A stretch of DNA of 64,000 bases from Amycolatopsis balhimycina FH 1894 (GCF_000384295.1 NZ_KB913037.1:9251508-9315507); one strand, 5' to 3'; counted from the first letter of the stretch, positions 38,397 through 46,506 are shown. The notes: generated by a model from the letters alone, not told the origin. Program-made: numbers and translations.

Positions 38397-38454
38397 GATT
38401 TGCCCAGAGATCCCCGGGTCGCAAGTGGGTCACTAAATGAGTGTCCCCTCTGAT

Positions 38455-38476
38455 CGCCCTCAACACTCACGAGGCT
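38455..38476 (-). repeat. Right arm of a split palindrome bracketing the accessory cassette
   Basis: Reverse complement (21 of 22 bases) of 33743-33764. It lies eight bases beyond the stop of the IclR gene (38485), where a terminator hairpin would be expected. Next to it is a decayed inverted repeat involving GAGTGT at 38440 and ACACTC at 38463. Confidence 0.65.
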
Positions 38477-38484
38477 CTTGGTGA

Positions 38485-39195
38485 CTAGGACTGCGCGGCT
38501 GTCTCCGGGGTGAAGTCGCCGGACAGCCGCCGGGCCGCCTCGGCGGCCGCCGCGGTGACGAGCTCCGGGATGTGCGGGTCCGAAACCTCGACGCCGAGCT
38601 GGACGACGCCGATGCTGGCCGTCGCCCAGTCGGAGGTCCTGATCGGTGCCGCGACGCCGACCGCTCCGCTCTGGAGGGCTCCGGCCGTGAGTGCGTACCC
38701 GCGGCTGCGCGCGAGCTTGACGTCGTCGCCGTCCTCCGGGGCCGGCGGTCGGCCGGCGAGGATGGCGAGGCCGTCGGCGCCGACGGCGAGGGGGTGCCGG
38801 GCCCCTTGCCTCAGGGCGAGGTGGAACAGGCCGCGCGTGGGCTCTTCGGTGAGCAGGATCAGCGCCTGGTCGCCGTCCGCGATGCTCAGCAAGGTGGTGC
38901 TGTTCGTTTCCTCGCTGAGCCGGCGCAGGATCGGGAGCACGGTGGCCTGCAGCTGGGGACGCAGCTTGCTGGCGAGTTCGGCGATGCCGATCCCGAGCAC
39001 GTAGCGGGTGTCGAGGCGGCCGACGAGGCGGTGGACCTCGAGCGTGCGCAGCAGCCGGTAGACGACCGCCCGGGCCGTGGAAAGTTTCTCGGCCAGCTCC
39101 GCCGCGGTCAGCCCGTCGCCGTGGGTGGCCAGCAAGCTCAGCACGGTGAGCCCCCGGTCGAGGGTCTGGGAGGTCTCCCCGCTCGGCGAGTTCAT
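38485..39195 (-). CDS. IclR-family transcriptional regulator
   Basis: A 236-residue regulator with an N-terminal winged HTH (residues about 10-70, LTAAELAEKLSTARAVVYRL) and a C-terminal effector-binding domain. ATG 39195 follows GGAGG. It is divergent from the aldehyde dehydrogenase operon, and a palindrome covering the -10 of that operon's promoter fits repression. IclR proteins commonly control aromatic and amine catabolism. Confidence 0.92.
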   Translation of the reverse strand: MNSPSGETSQTLDRGLTVLSLLATHGDGLTAAELAEKLSTARAVVYRLLRTLEVHRLVGRLDTRYVLGIGIAELASKLRPQLQATVLPILRRLSEETNSTTLLSIADGDQALILLTEEPTRGLFHLALRQGARHPLAVGADGLAILAGRPPAPEDGDDVKLARSRGYALTAGALQSGAVGVAAPIRTSDWATASIGVVQLGVEVSDPHIPELVTAAAAEAARRLSGDFTPETAAQS

Positions 39196-39264
39196 CGTCA
39201 GGGTCCTCCGTTGGCGGCTGGGTGCTGCAGATGGTTTAGCACAGCGGGCCGGATGCCCGTGTGA

Positions 39265-39297
39265 TTGACCGGCGTCGACGTGGATCGTATAGTACGA
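39265..39297 (+). promoter_or_regulatory. Promoter and operator of the ALDH/amine operon
   Basis: TTGACC (39265-39270), a 17-base spacer and TATAGT (39288-39293) form a near-consensus housekeeping promoter. The palindrome TCGTA-tag-TACGA (39285-39297) covers the -10, so a bound regulator, presumably the divergent IclR protein, would block transcription. Confidence 0.75.
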
Positions 39298-39326
39298 ATA
39301 TCGATCAGCAAGGACGGTAATCGAAC

Positions 39327-40808
39327 ATGTCTCGACGTTCCACTGCCGAAGACCTCGCACGCAGCCTCCCCACCACCCCCTACGTGGCCGGGCACTGGCA
39401 GCCCGATTCCCCGCAACACACGTTCGACGTCGTCGATCCGGTCACCGAGCGCCCGCTGGTCACGGTGACCGAGGCGGACGCCGCGACCGTGGACAAGGCC
39501 GTCACCTCCGCGCGCGACGCGCTCGACGACGGCGAATGGGCCCGGCTGGACGGCGCCGCCCGTGGCTCGCTGCTGCTCGCCTTCGCGCAGCTGATCGAGG
39601 ACCACGCCGAGGACTTCGCCGATCTCGAATCCCTCGACGTGGGCAAGCCGGGCATCGAGGTCCGGGTGATCGATCTTCCGCAGACGGTGGGCACCTTCCG
39701 GTACTACGCCGGCTGGGCCGACAAGCTGACCGGCCAGTCGATCCCCACGCCGGGCTACCAGGGGCGGCGCACCCTCAGCTACACCGTCCGGCAGCCCGTC
39801 GGCGTCGTGGCGGCGATCACGCCGTGGAACTCGCCGACGATGATCGGGTCCTGGAAGATCGCGCCGGCGCTGGCCGCCGGCTGCGCCGTGGTCCTCAAGC
39901 CGCCGGAGGACGCGCCGCTGACGTCGCTGCTGCTGGCGCAGCTGGCCGGGGAAGCGGGCTTTCCGCCCGGCGCGTTCAACGTCGTCTCCGGCCGCGGCGC
40001 CACCACGGGCAAGACACTCGTCGAGCATCCCGGGGTCGACAAGATCTCGTTCACCGGAAGCCCCGAAACCGGCCGGATCGTCGCGGCCGCGGCCGCCCGG
40101 ACCTTCCGGCCCACGACGCTGGAACTGGGGGGCAAGAGCCCCCAGATCGTCTTTGCCGACGCCGACCTGGACGCGGCCGCCGCCGGTGTCGCGCTCGGGA
40201 TCTTCGCCAACCAGGGGGAGGTCTGCGCGGCCGGCAGCCGGATCCTCGTCGCTCGCGCCATCCACGACGAGTTCGTGGACCGCCTCGCCGCCCACGCCGC
40301 CAAGGTGGTCCTCGGGGATCCGTTCGACGACGGCACCACGATGGGGGCGCTGGTCAACGCCAAGCAGCGCGACCGCGTCCTGGACTACATCCGGATCGGC
40401 CGTCACGAAGGGGCGAGGCTGGTCACCGGTGGCGGGCGCCCGGAGCGTCGCGGCTACTTCGTGGAGCCGACCCTGTTCGCCGGCGCCTCGCCCGGGATGA
40501 CCATCGCCCGCGAGGAGATCTTCGGGCCGGTGGGCACGATCATCGCTTTCGACGACGATGACCAGGCGGTGTCCATCGCCAACGACAGCAGCTACGCGCT
40601 CGCCGCGACCCTGTGGACGACCGACCTGAGCCGGGCCCACACCGTCGCCGCGCGAGTCCGTGCCGGTGCCGTCGCGGTCAACGGCTGGTCGCCGCTCGAC
40701 GCCCGCCTGCCGTGGGGCGGCTCGAAGCTCAGCGGGCTGGGCCGGGAGCTGGGCTGGGCGGGGATCGAAGCGAACACCGAACTGAAGACGATCACCGTCG
40801 TCCTCTGA
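39327..40808 (+). CDS. NAD(P)-dependent aldehyde dehydrogenase
   Basis: A 493-residue enzyme with Asn168 (ITPWNSP), Lys191, Glu266 (LELGGK) and nucleophile Cys300 (NQGEVCAAGS). It is the first gene of the plus-strand operon that ends with an amine oxidase, whose aldehyde product it could oxidise. It is clearly distinct from the second aldehyde dehydrogenase at 30566-32074. Confidence 0.93.
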   Translation: MSRRSTAEDLARSLPTTPYVAGHWQPDSPQHTFDVVDPVTERPLVTVTEADAATVDKAVTSARDALDDGEWARLDGAARGSLLLAFAQLIEDHAEDFADLESLDVGKPGIEVRVIDLPQTVGTFRYYAGWADKLTGQSIPTPGYQGRRTLSYTVRQPVGVVAAITPWNSPTMIGSWKIAPALAAGCAVVLKPPEDAPLTSLLLAQLAGEAGFPPGAFNVVSGRGATTGKTLVEHPGVDKISFTGSPETGRIVAAAAARTFRPTTLELGGKSPQIVFADADLDAAAAGVALGIFANQGEVCAAGSRILVARAIHDEFVDRLAAHAAKVVLGDPFDDGTTMGALVNAKQRDRVLDYIRIGRHEGARLVTGGGRPERRGYFVEPTLFAGASPGMTIAREEIFGPVGTIIAFDDDDQAVSIANDSSYALAATLWTTDLSRAHTVAARVRAGAVAVNGWSPLDARLPWGGSKLSGLGRELGWAGIEANTELKTITVVL

Positions 40809-40837
40809 CTTGCTGCCACACAAGGAAGGAGTGCCGC

Positions 40838-41464
40838 ATGGGCACCCGTATTCTCGTCACCTATTACAGCGCCACCGGTTCCGTGCACCGCCTCGCCAAG
40901 GCCGTCGAGGACGGGGCGGCGGCCGCCGGGGCCGAGGTCCGGCTGCGCCGGGTCGCCGAACTCGCGCCGCCCGAAGCGATCGCCTCGAACGCCGCCTGGG
41001 CGCAGCACAAGACGGAGACCGACGACGAGGTCGACGAGGCCGGCCTCGACGACCTGGAGTGGGCCGACGGCTACGCGTTCGGCACGCCCACCCGCTACGG
41101 CGCGCCGGCCGCGCAGCTGAAGCAGTTCATCGACAGCGCGGGCGGCCTGTGGCAGGAGGGGAAGCTGGCCGACAAGCCGGTCACCACGTTCGTCTCCTCG
41201 GCCGAGCGGCACGGCGGGCAGGAAGCCACGATCCTGTCCCTCAACAACGTCTTCTACCACTGGGGCTGCGTCATCCTCCCGCTGGGCTACACCGACGACA
41301 TCGTCTACGCGGCAGGCGGAAACCCGTACGGCACGTCCTGGCCGGCCGGGTTCCCCTCCGTCATGCCCGACGACGAAACCCTGGAATGCGCCCGCTACCA
41401 GGGCGGGCGTCTCGCCCGCTTCGCCGAGGTACTGACCGCGGTGCGGTCGGGCGCACCGGCCTGA
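40838..41464 (+). CDS. NAD(P)H:quinone oxidoreductase, WrbA-like flavodoxin fold
   Basis: A 208-residue flavodoxin-fold protein: phosphate loop YYSATGSVHRLA, FGTPTRYGAPAAQLKQFID and SSAERHGGQEATILSL are all WrbA hallmarks. It should reduce quinones by two electrons using FMN, protecting against quinones made during aromatic breakdown. AAGGAAGGAG precedes the ATG. Confidence 0.92.
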   Translation: MGTRILVTYYSATGSVHRLAKAVEDGAAAAGAEVRLRRVAELAPPEAIASNAAWAQHKTETDDEVDEAGLDDLEWADGYAFGTPTRYGAPAAQLKQFIDSAGGLWQEGKLADKPVTTFVSSAERHGGQEATILSLNNVFYHWGCVILPLGYTDDIVYAAGGNPYGTSWPAGFPSVMPDDETLECARYQGGRLARFAEVLTAVRSGAPA

Positions 41465-41474
41465 CACCCGTGCC

Positions 41475-42143
41475 ATGACCATCGAAGTCGACGTCTGGTC
41501 GGACATCCACTGCCCGTGGGCGTACGTCGCCGTGCACCGCCTGCGCGTCGCCCGGGAAGCCCACGGTCTCGACGTGGTGTTCGCGCCCCGCGCGTGGCCG
41601 CTGGAATGGGTCAACCGCCATGGGACTCCGCGCGACATCGTCACGACCGAGACGGCGGCCCTGGCCAGTCACGAACCGGACCTGTTCACCGCCTACACCG
41701 GCGAGTCCTGGCCGTCCACCTTCCTCCCCGCGTTCGAGCTCGTCGCCGCGACCCGGCGGCTCTACGGCGTCCGCGCGGCCGAAGACGTCGACTTCGCGCT
41801 GCGCCTGGCGTTCTTCCGCGACGGCGTCGACGTCAGCATCCGGGCCGGTCTGGCCGACGCGCTGGTGATCGCGGGCGGGCTCAACGCCGGCGTGGTCCCG
41901 GCGAAGGTCGAGGACGCCTGGCTGCGCACGAATCCGCGCGCGGACGTCGCCGAAGACTTCCGGGTCAGTGGCGGTCTCCCGATCCAGGGGAGCCCGCAGC
42001 TCTTCTGGCCGGACGGATCGACGACGCACAACCCGGGGATGACCGATCACCGGTGGCGCGGCGGACTCGTCCACATCGGACAAACCGACCCCGGCGAAGC
42101 CGAACGGCTGCTGCTGGCCCGCACCGCCGGGAGCCGGAATTGA
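41475..42143 (+). CDS. DsbA-family protein (FrnE/HCCA-isomerase-like)
   Basis: A 222-residue thioredoxin-fold protein with an inserted helical domain. The active-site motif is CPWAY, so only the first cysteine of CPWC is kept and disulfide exchange is unlikely. It may act more like the glutathione-linked 2-hydroxychromene-2-carboxylate isomerases of aromatic pathways. Its stop overlaps the TTG start of the next gene. Confidence 0.83.
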   Translation: MTIEVDVWSDIHCPWAYVAVHRLRVAREAHGLDVVFAPRAWPLEWVNRHGTPRDIVTTETAALASHEPDLFTAYTGESWPSTFLPAFELVAATRRLYGVRAAEDVDFALRLAFFRDGVDVSIRAGLADALVIAGGLNAGVVPAKVEDAWLRTNPRADVAEDFRVSGGLPIQGSPQLFWPDGSTTHNPGMTDHRWRGGLVHIGQTDPGEAERLLLARTAGSRN

Positions 42144-42457
42144 TCGTCGAAGAGCGCAACTACCTGCTCGTCCCCGGTGGAACACGCCGGTACCTCGACG
42201 CGTGGCACCGGCTCGGCCGCGGCCCGCAGGTGGCGCACCTCGGTGTCCCGCTCGGGGTCTACACGGTCGAGGTCGGCGACCTGAACACCCTGGTCTACCT
42301 CTGGGGTTTCGCCGACCACGCCGACCGGGCGAACCGGCGGGCCGCACTCGCCGAGGATCCCGGCTTCGCCGTCTTCCGCGGTGAGGTCCGCTCCCTGCTC
42401 GTCTCCCAGGTCAACCGCATCCTCGTCCCGGCCGTGCTCCCGGAAGGCAGCTCATGA
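42140..42457 (+). CDS. NIPSNAP-family protein
   Basis: A 105-residue ferredoxin-like-fold protein: ERNYLLVPGGTRRYLDAWH, LGVYTVEVGDLNTLVYLW and FADHADRANRRAAL are typical. The best start is TTG 42140, overlapping the previous stop (TTGA), with GGGAG eight bases upstream; no ATG or GTG fits. NIPSNAP proteins often sit in catabolic operons, where their role is unclear. Confidence 0.85.
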   Translation: MIVEERNYLLVPGGTRRYLDAWHRLGRGPQVAHLGVPLGVYTVEVGDLNTLVYLWGFADHADRANRRAALAEDPGFAVFRGEVRSLLVSQVNRILVPAVLPEGSS

Positions 42458-42858
42458 CCAGTACCCCGGCCCAGCGCTACCTCGACGAAATGGTCGCGAA
42501 GCGCGGGTATGTGCTCGATTACCACAAAGTCATGGCGGCCAACGACTTCCCGGTGCTGCAGGCCGCCGACAACCTCGTCGACGCGGCGTACCTCTCGCAG
42601 CGCCGGCTGGACCGCCGGACCAAGGAGCTCCTGTTCGTCCTGAGCCTGACCGTCCTGCGCGCGGACAAGGCGCACATCCAAAGCCACATCAGGGTCGCCC
42701 TCGGCCTGGGCGTCGAACCCCAGGAGATCCTCGAAGCCATCGAGATCGCCCTCCCCGAGGCCGGCGTCGTCGCCTTCCAGCACGGCTTCGACGCGTGGCG
42801 CGAGGTGGTGAACGCCGCGGCGCTCGAACCGTCCGCGCAGGTGCAGCCCCAGCGGTGA
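42454..42858 (+). CDS. Carboxymuconolactone decarboxylase (CMD)-family protein
   Basis: A 134-residue all-helical protein with the CMD core RRTKELLFVLSLTVLRADKA followed by HIRVALGLGVEPQEILEAIE. The CxxC of AhpD relatives is absent, so it is not a peroxidase and may be an aromatic-pathway enzyme. The ATG overlaps the NIPSNAP stop (ATGA). Confidence 0.85.
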   Translation: MTSTPAQRYLDEMVAKRGYVLDYHKVMAANDFPVLQAADNLVDAAYLSQRRLDRRTKELLFVLSLTVLRADKAHIQSHIRVALGLGVEPQEILEAIEIALPEAGVVAFQHGFDAWREVVNAAALEPSAQVQPQR

Positions 42859-42893
42859 CCGTCCATAATCCACTGCAGTCGAAGGAGCCCCGG

Positions 42894-43208
42894 ATGCCGA
42901 AGTGTGTCGAGTTCGTCAAGTTCCGAGTCAAGGAGGGACAGCTGCCGGTCTTCCTCGAACGCCGGTCCGCGGCCATCCCGGCGGTCCGCGAGGCGCATCC
43001 GGACCTCATCGGCGCGCCGGTGCTCGCCGAGCACGCCGACGGCTCGTGGACCGATGTCTGGATCTACCGGACCGCCGCGGCCGCGGAACGCGCCAACGCG
43101 GGGGCCGGTGACATCCCGGAATTCCTCGCGATGGCCGAACTGCTCGAGGACGTGCGGGTCGAAGCCTCGAGCATGCCGGACGCGGTGACCGCGCCGGACG
43201 GGAAGTGA
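42894..43208 (+). CDS. Small dimeric alpha/beta-barrel-like protein
   Basis: A 104-residue protein (MPKCVEFVKFRVKEGQLPVF) with the pattern of the stress-response/ABM/EthD superfamily: beta strand, helix with a run of hydrophobic residues, and a central TDVWIYRT strand. Members bind or oxidise aromatic compounds, but no catalytic residue can be assigned. GAAGGAG precedes the ATG, and the amine oxidase starts seven bases after the stop. Confidence 0.7.
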   Translation: MPKCVEFVKFRVKEGQLPVFLERRSAAIPAVREAHPDLIGAPVLAEHADGSWTDVWIYRTAAAAERANAGAGDIPEFLAMAELLEDVRVEASSMPDAVTAPDGK

Positions 43209-43215
43209 GCGGACC

Positions 43216-44529
43216 GTGAACCATGACGTTGACGTCGTCGTTGTCGGGGCCGGGTTCGCCGGGCTGACCGTCGCCCGGGAACTCGGGTGGATGGGCGCGC
43301 GGGTGGCCGTGCTCGAGGGCAGGGACCGGATCGGCGGCCGCACGTGGACCGACACGCGGATGGGCGAGCAGCTCGAGATGGGCGGCGGGTGGATCCACTG
43401 GATGCAGGGTCACGTGTGGTCGGAGGTGACCCGCTACAAGCTGCCCGTCGCCGAAACGCCGTGGCCGGACACGGCGCACTGGCTGGTGGGCGGCGACCGG
43501 CGCAGCGGCAGCGCGGCCGAGCTTCTGGAGCGGATGAACGACGGCATGCGCCGGTCCATCGAGGACTGCATGGAGGTGTTCAACCGCCCGTACGAACCGA
43601 CCGCCGGCGACGGCTGGCGGGACCTCGACCGGCTGTCCGTCACCGACCGGCTCGCGGAGCTCGACCTCGATGACGAGGCGTACGCGCTGTGCGACGCGAT
43701 GTGGAGCCAGAACTTCAACGCGCCGGCCGCCACCGGAGCGCTCACGCAGGCGTTGCGGTGGGGTGCGGTGAGCAACGGCGACTGGCAGCTGCTCCTCGAC
43801 ATCTGCTCCCACTGGAGGTTCCGCGACGGCACGGTGTCCCTCGCGAACGCCATCAAAGCGGACGTAACCGGCGACATCCAGCTCGGCGTCCACGTGGCAC
43901 GCATCGACGAGCGGCCCGACGGCGTCGTGGTGACGACCGCCGACGGGCGCGAGATCTCGGCCCGGGCGTGCGTGGTCACCGCCCCGATCGGCGTTCTCGG
44001 AAGCATCGAGTTCACTTCGGCCCTGCCGCGCGAGGCCCAGCAGGTCGCGGCCGACGGGCAGAGTTCGCAGGGGTTCAAGCTGTGGGTTCGCGCGCGGGGG
44101 GTCGACGGGCCGTTCATCGCGATGGCCCCGAGCGACGAGCCCCTCGCACTCATCCAGTGGGAACACGCGTTCGGCGACGGCGGCGACTTCACCGCGTTCT
44201 CCTTCGGCACCGATGCCCGGAAGTTTCCGGTCACCGACCTCGAAACGGTCAACCAGTACGTGGGCCGGCTGGTGCCCGGGATCGAGGTCACGGACTTCGC
44301 CAGCCATGACTGGGTCGGGGACCCGTACGCCCGGCAGACGTGGGCGATGCTGCGGCCGAACCAGCTCGAAGGGGTCCAGGCGCTCGCGACGATGCCCGGC
44401 CGCGTCACCTTCGCGGGTGCCGACTACGCCCACGGCTGGTGCAGTTTCATCGACGGCGCGATCGAAAGCGCGATGCGCGCGGCGAGGACGCTGCGCGAGC
44501 GTGTCCTGTACGGTGCCGATCGTTACTAA
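43216..44529 (+). CDS. Flavin-containing amine oxidase
   Basis: A 437-residue FAD enzyme of the monoamine oxidase family. The dinucleotide motif VVGAGFAGLTVAREL, the GG-doublet DRIGGRTWTD and the C-terminal GWCSFIDGAIESAMRAA stretch that closes over the flavin are present. It should convert an amine to an aldehyde (or imine), NH3 and H2O2. The start is GTG 43216. The last codons overlap the start of the repeat at 44523. With the aldehyde dehydrogenase and the APC permease it suggests uptake and oxidation of an amine. Confidence 0.9.
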   Translation: MNHDVDVVVVGAGFAGLTVARELGWMGARVAVLEGRDRIGGRTWTDTRMGEQLEMGGGWIHWMQGHVWSEVTRYKLPVAETPWPDTAHWLVGGDRRSGSAAELLERMNDGMRRSIEDCMEVFNRPYEPTAGDGWRDLDRLSVTDRLAELDLDDEAYALCDAMWSQNFNAPAATGALTQALRWGAVSNGDWQLLLDICSHWRFRDGTVSLANAIKADVTGDIQLGVHVARIDERPDGVVVTTADGREISARACVVTAPIGVLGSIEFTSALPREAQQVAADGQSSQGFKLWVRARGVDGPFIAMAPSDEPLALIQWEHAFGDGGDFTAFSFGTDARKFPVTDLETVNQYVGRLVPGIEVTDFASHDWVGDPYARQTWAMLRPNQLEGVQALATMPGRVTFAGADYAHGWCSFIDGAIESAMRAARTLRERVLYGADRY

Positions 44530-44614
44530 TCCGACCACAGTCACGGCCGAATGGCTTCGTAGCAACGGTTACGTGCCGCGTGGGGGGTCGGCCTACTTTT
44601 GGCCGGATTAGTAA
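44523..44614. repeat. MITE-like 92-bp repeat, copy B
   Basis: Perfect 11-base terminal inverted repeats (TTACTAATCCG and CGGATTAGTAA), with looser pairing inward. It matches copy A at 28188-28281 in the same orientation. The amine oxidase stop (TAA at 44527-44529) lies within it, as the VOC stop does in copy A. Confidence 0.87.
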
Positions 44615-44675
44615 ATTCCTGATGACGTCGGGAATTCGTGCCATCGCGGCCTGAACGGAAAATGTTCGGCCGAAC

Positions 44676-44713
44676 GCCGGTTGTTGTTTCGTGCTCACGA
44701 AACAACAACCGGC
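44676..44713 (+). terminator. Rho-independent terminator
   Basis: Perfect 18-base arms (GCCGGTTGTTGTTTCGTG) with a two-base loop, followed by TTTTCTG. It ends the amine oxidase operon before the permease promoter. Confidence 0.85.
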
Positions 44714-44764
44714 TTTTCTGTTTCGTGGCCTCGATGATCATTCGGATCGCGCGTGTCGACCCTA

Positions 44765-44793
44765 TTGACATGCCGTGATACCCGCCGCATGCT
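44765..44793 (+). promoter_or_regulatory. Candidate promoter of the APC permease gene
   Basis: TTGACA at 44765-44770, a 17-base spacer and CATGCT at 44788-44793. The -35 is consensus and the -10 is weak. About 70 bases of leader follow before the start codon. The rest of the 44615-44864 gap shows no gene beyond the terminator at 44676. Confidence 0.4.
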
Positions 44794-44864
44794 GTGTACG
44801 CAACGCGCACTCGACGTTCGATTATCGTTCACCGGCAATTTGCCAGTCAGCAGGGAGTTGTCGC

Positions 44865-46328
44865 ATGACCGTCCCTACCCATCGTCTTCCCCGAGTCTTG
44901 ACCTGGAAGTCCGGCGCCTTTCTGGGACTGACGACAATTCTGGGTGTCTTCACCACCGTCGGTTACATGATCGGACTGGTCGGCGCGTGGGCCGTGATCG
45001 CGATCTGGGCCGTTTCGATGCTGGTCGCGACAGCTCAGGCGTTCCTCTACGCCGAGATGGCGACGATGTTCCCGAACATGGCCGGCGGAGTCGCCGCCTA
45101 CGCCAACGAAGGGCTCCGCCGCTACACGGTGTTCGTCGGGCCGATCGTGTCGTGGGGCTACTGGCTGGGGTACTCCCTGGTGCAGGCGGCCATCGCGCTG
45201 ATCTTCGGTCAGGTGGTGCAGGCGCAGTGGTTCCCGGCGCAGACCTGGGGCGTCGACGTCCTCGGGGTCCACATCGGCCTGCCGCACGTCCTGGGAGCGG
45301 TGGCGCTGGTGAGTGTCTTCCTGCTCAACATCTTCGGCATCCGGCCCGCCGCGCGGGTCACCTCGTGGGGCGTCATCATCTTCACGGTCTTCGTCGCGGT
45401 CATGGTCATTCTGCCGTTCATCGAAGGCAAGTGGTCGGGCGCCGGCCTGACCTGGCGGCTCGACGATCCCAAGCTGGCCCTGGTGCTGCTGTACCTCGCG
45501 GGCTGGACGACCTACGCGGTGGAGGGACCGTCGCTGTTCGCGCCCGAGTACCGCAGCCCGGGCTCGGACACCCCCAAGGCGATCCGGGTGTGCGCGATGC
45601 TGATGATCGGCGTGTTCACGATCGTCCCGTTCGTCGTCTCCGGCACGCTCGGCGAGAAGGTCATCGGCGACAACCCGAACGGTTACGCCGTCGACGTCAT
45701 GAACCTGTTGTGGCCCGGCAGTTCTTCGCTGGTGGTCGCGGTCGTCGCGATCGGGCTGTGGGTCACCCTGGTCGGCACCAGCGCGCAGGCCGGGCGGGCG
45801 CTGCTCGGGATTTCCCGCAGCGACCTGACCGTCAAACAACTGTCCACATTGAACAGTTACGGCATGCCCGGCCGCGCGCTGGGCGTCGACCTCGTCGTCA
45901 ACCTGCTCATCCTGTTCCTCGTCGGGAACACCGTCGCGATCGTCGCGGCGAGCAACCTCGGGTACTTCATCTGCTGCGGCCTGGCGTGCTGGGCGTACGT
46001 GCTGCTGCGCCGCGACCGGCCGGAGTGGCCGCGCCCGTACCGCCTGTCCCGCAAGTGGGGCGCGGTCGCGATCGCGCTGGGCATCTTCGACCTCGTCGTC
46101 GCCGCGGTCGGGATCACCAACCCCGACCTGGCCGGCCGCGGCGGGCTCAAGGAGACCCTCATCTCGCTGGTGCTCCTGTTCGTCTGCATCCCGCTCTTCC
46201 TGCTGCGCCGGCTGTGGCAGGACCGCGACCGCACCTTCGCCTGGCGGGAGCCCACCCCGGCGCTGCCGTCCGGCGACGAGCACACCGTGGGCGAAGGCGC
46301 GGCACCGCAAACCGCACCGGTGGAGTAG
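44865..46328 (+). CDS. APC-family amino acid/amine permease
   Basis: A 487-residue membrane protein with 12 predicted helices of the amino acid-polyamine-organocation superfamily (GLTTILGVFTTVGYMIGLV near the start and the AEMATMFPNMAGGVAAYA consensus region). It should import an amino acid or amine by cation symport or exchange. ATG 44865 follows CAGGGAG. It has its own promoter but lies directly behind the amine oxidase operon, so it is a fitting transporter for that pathway. Confidence 0.9.
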   Translation: MTVPTHRLPRVLTWKSGAFLGLTTILGVFTTVGYMIGLVGAWAVIAIWAVSMLVATAQAFLYAEMATMFPNMAGGVAAYANEGLRRYTVFVGPIVSWGYWLGYSLVQAAIALIFGQVVQAQWFPAQTWGVDVLGVHIGLPHVLGAVALVSVFLLNIFGIRPAARVTSWGVIIFTVFVAVMVILPFIEGKWSGAGLTWRLDDPKLALVLLYLAGWTTYAVEGPSLFAPEYRSPGSDTPKAIRVCAMLMIGVFTIVPFVVSGTLGEKVIGDNPNGYAVDVMNLLWPGSSSLVVAVVAIGLWVTLVGTSAQAGRALLGISRSDLTVKQLSTLNSYGMPGRALGVDLVVNLLILFLVGNTVAIVAASNLGYFICCGLACWAYVLLRRDRPEWPRPYRLSRKWGAVAIALGIFDLVVAAVGITNPDLAGRGGLKETLISLVLLFVCIPLFLLRRLWQDRDRTFAWREPTPALPSGDEHTVGEGAAPQTAPVE

Positions 46329-46345
46329 GAAGCCGGCTCACCACG

Positions 46346-46386
46346 ACCGGCCCGGAGGTTGCGCTGACAGCGACCTCCGGGCCGGT
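46346..46386 (+). terminator. Rho-independent terminator behind the permease gene
   Basis: ACCGGCCCGGAGGT and its complement ACCTCCGGGCCGGT (14-base arms, with an inner partial stem) are followed by TTTTC. Confidence 0.85.
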
Positions 46387-46421
46387 TTTCGCTGTCCGCA
46401 CGGGTACCGGTCGCACGCCTC

Positions 46422-46450
46422 TTGACGAGGGGACGACCGTTCTGCATACT
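46422..46450 (+). promoter_or_regulatory. Promoter of the fructan operon
   Basis: TTGACG (46422-46427), a 17-base spacer and CATACT (46445-46450). Both boxes are near consensus. Transcription should start at about 46457, just before the palindromic operator. Confidence 0.7.
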
Positions 46451-46461
46451 CTCGTAACCTC

Positions 46462-46479
46462 ACGTTAATCGATTAACGT
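46462..46479. promoter_or_regulatory. LacI-type operator
   Basis: ACGTTAATCGATTAACGT is a perfect 18-base palindrome of LacI/GalR style, placed just after the predicted transcription start, where a bound repressor would block RNA polymerase. It is almost surely the site for the regulator encoded 28 bases downstream. Confidence 0.85.
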
Positions 46480-46506
46480 CGAGGAGCTGGGAAGGAGGGT
46501 GCGCCG

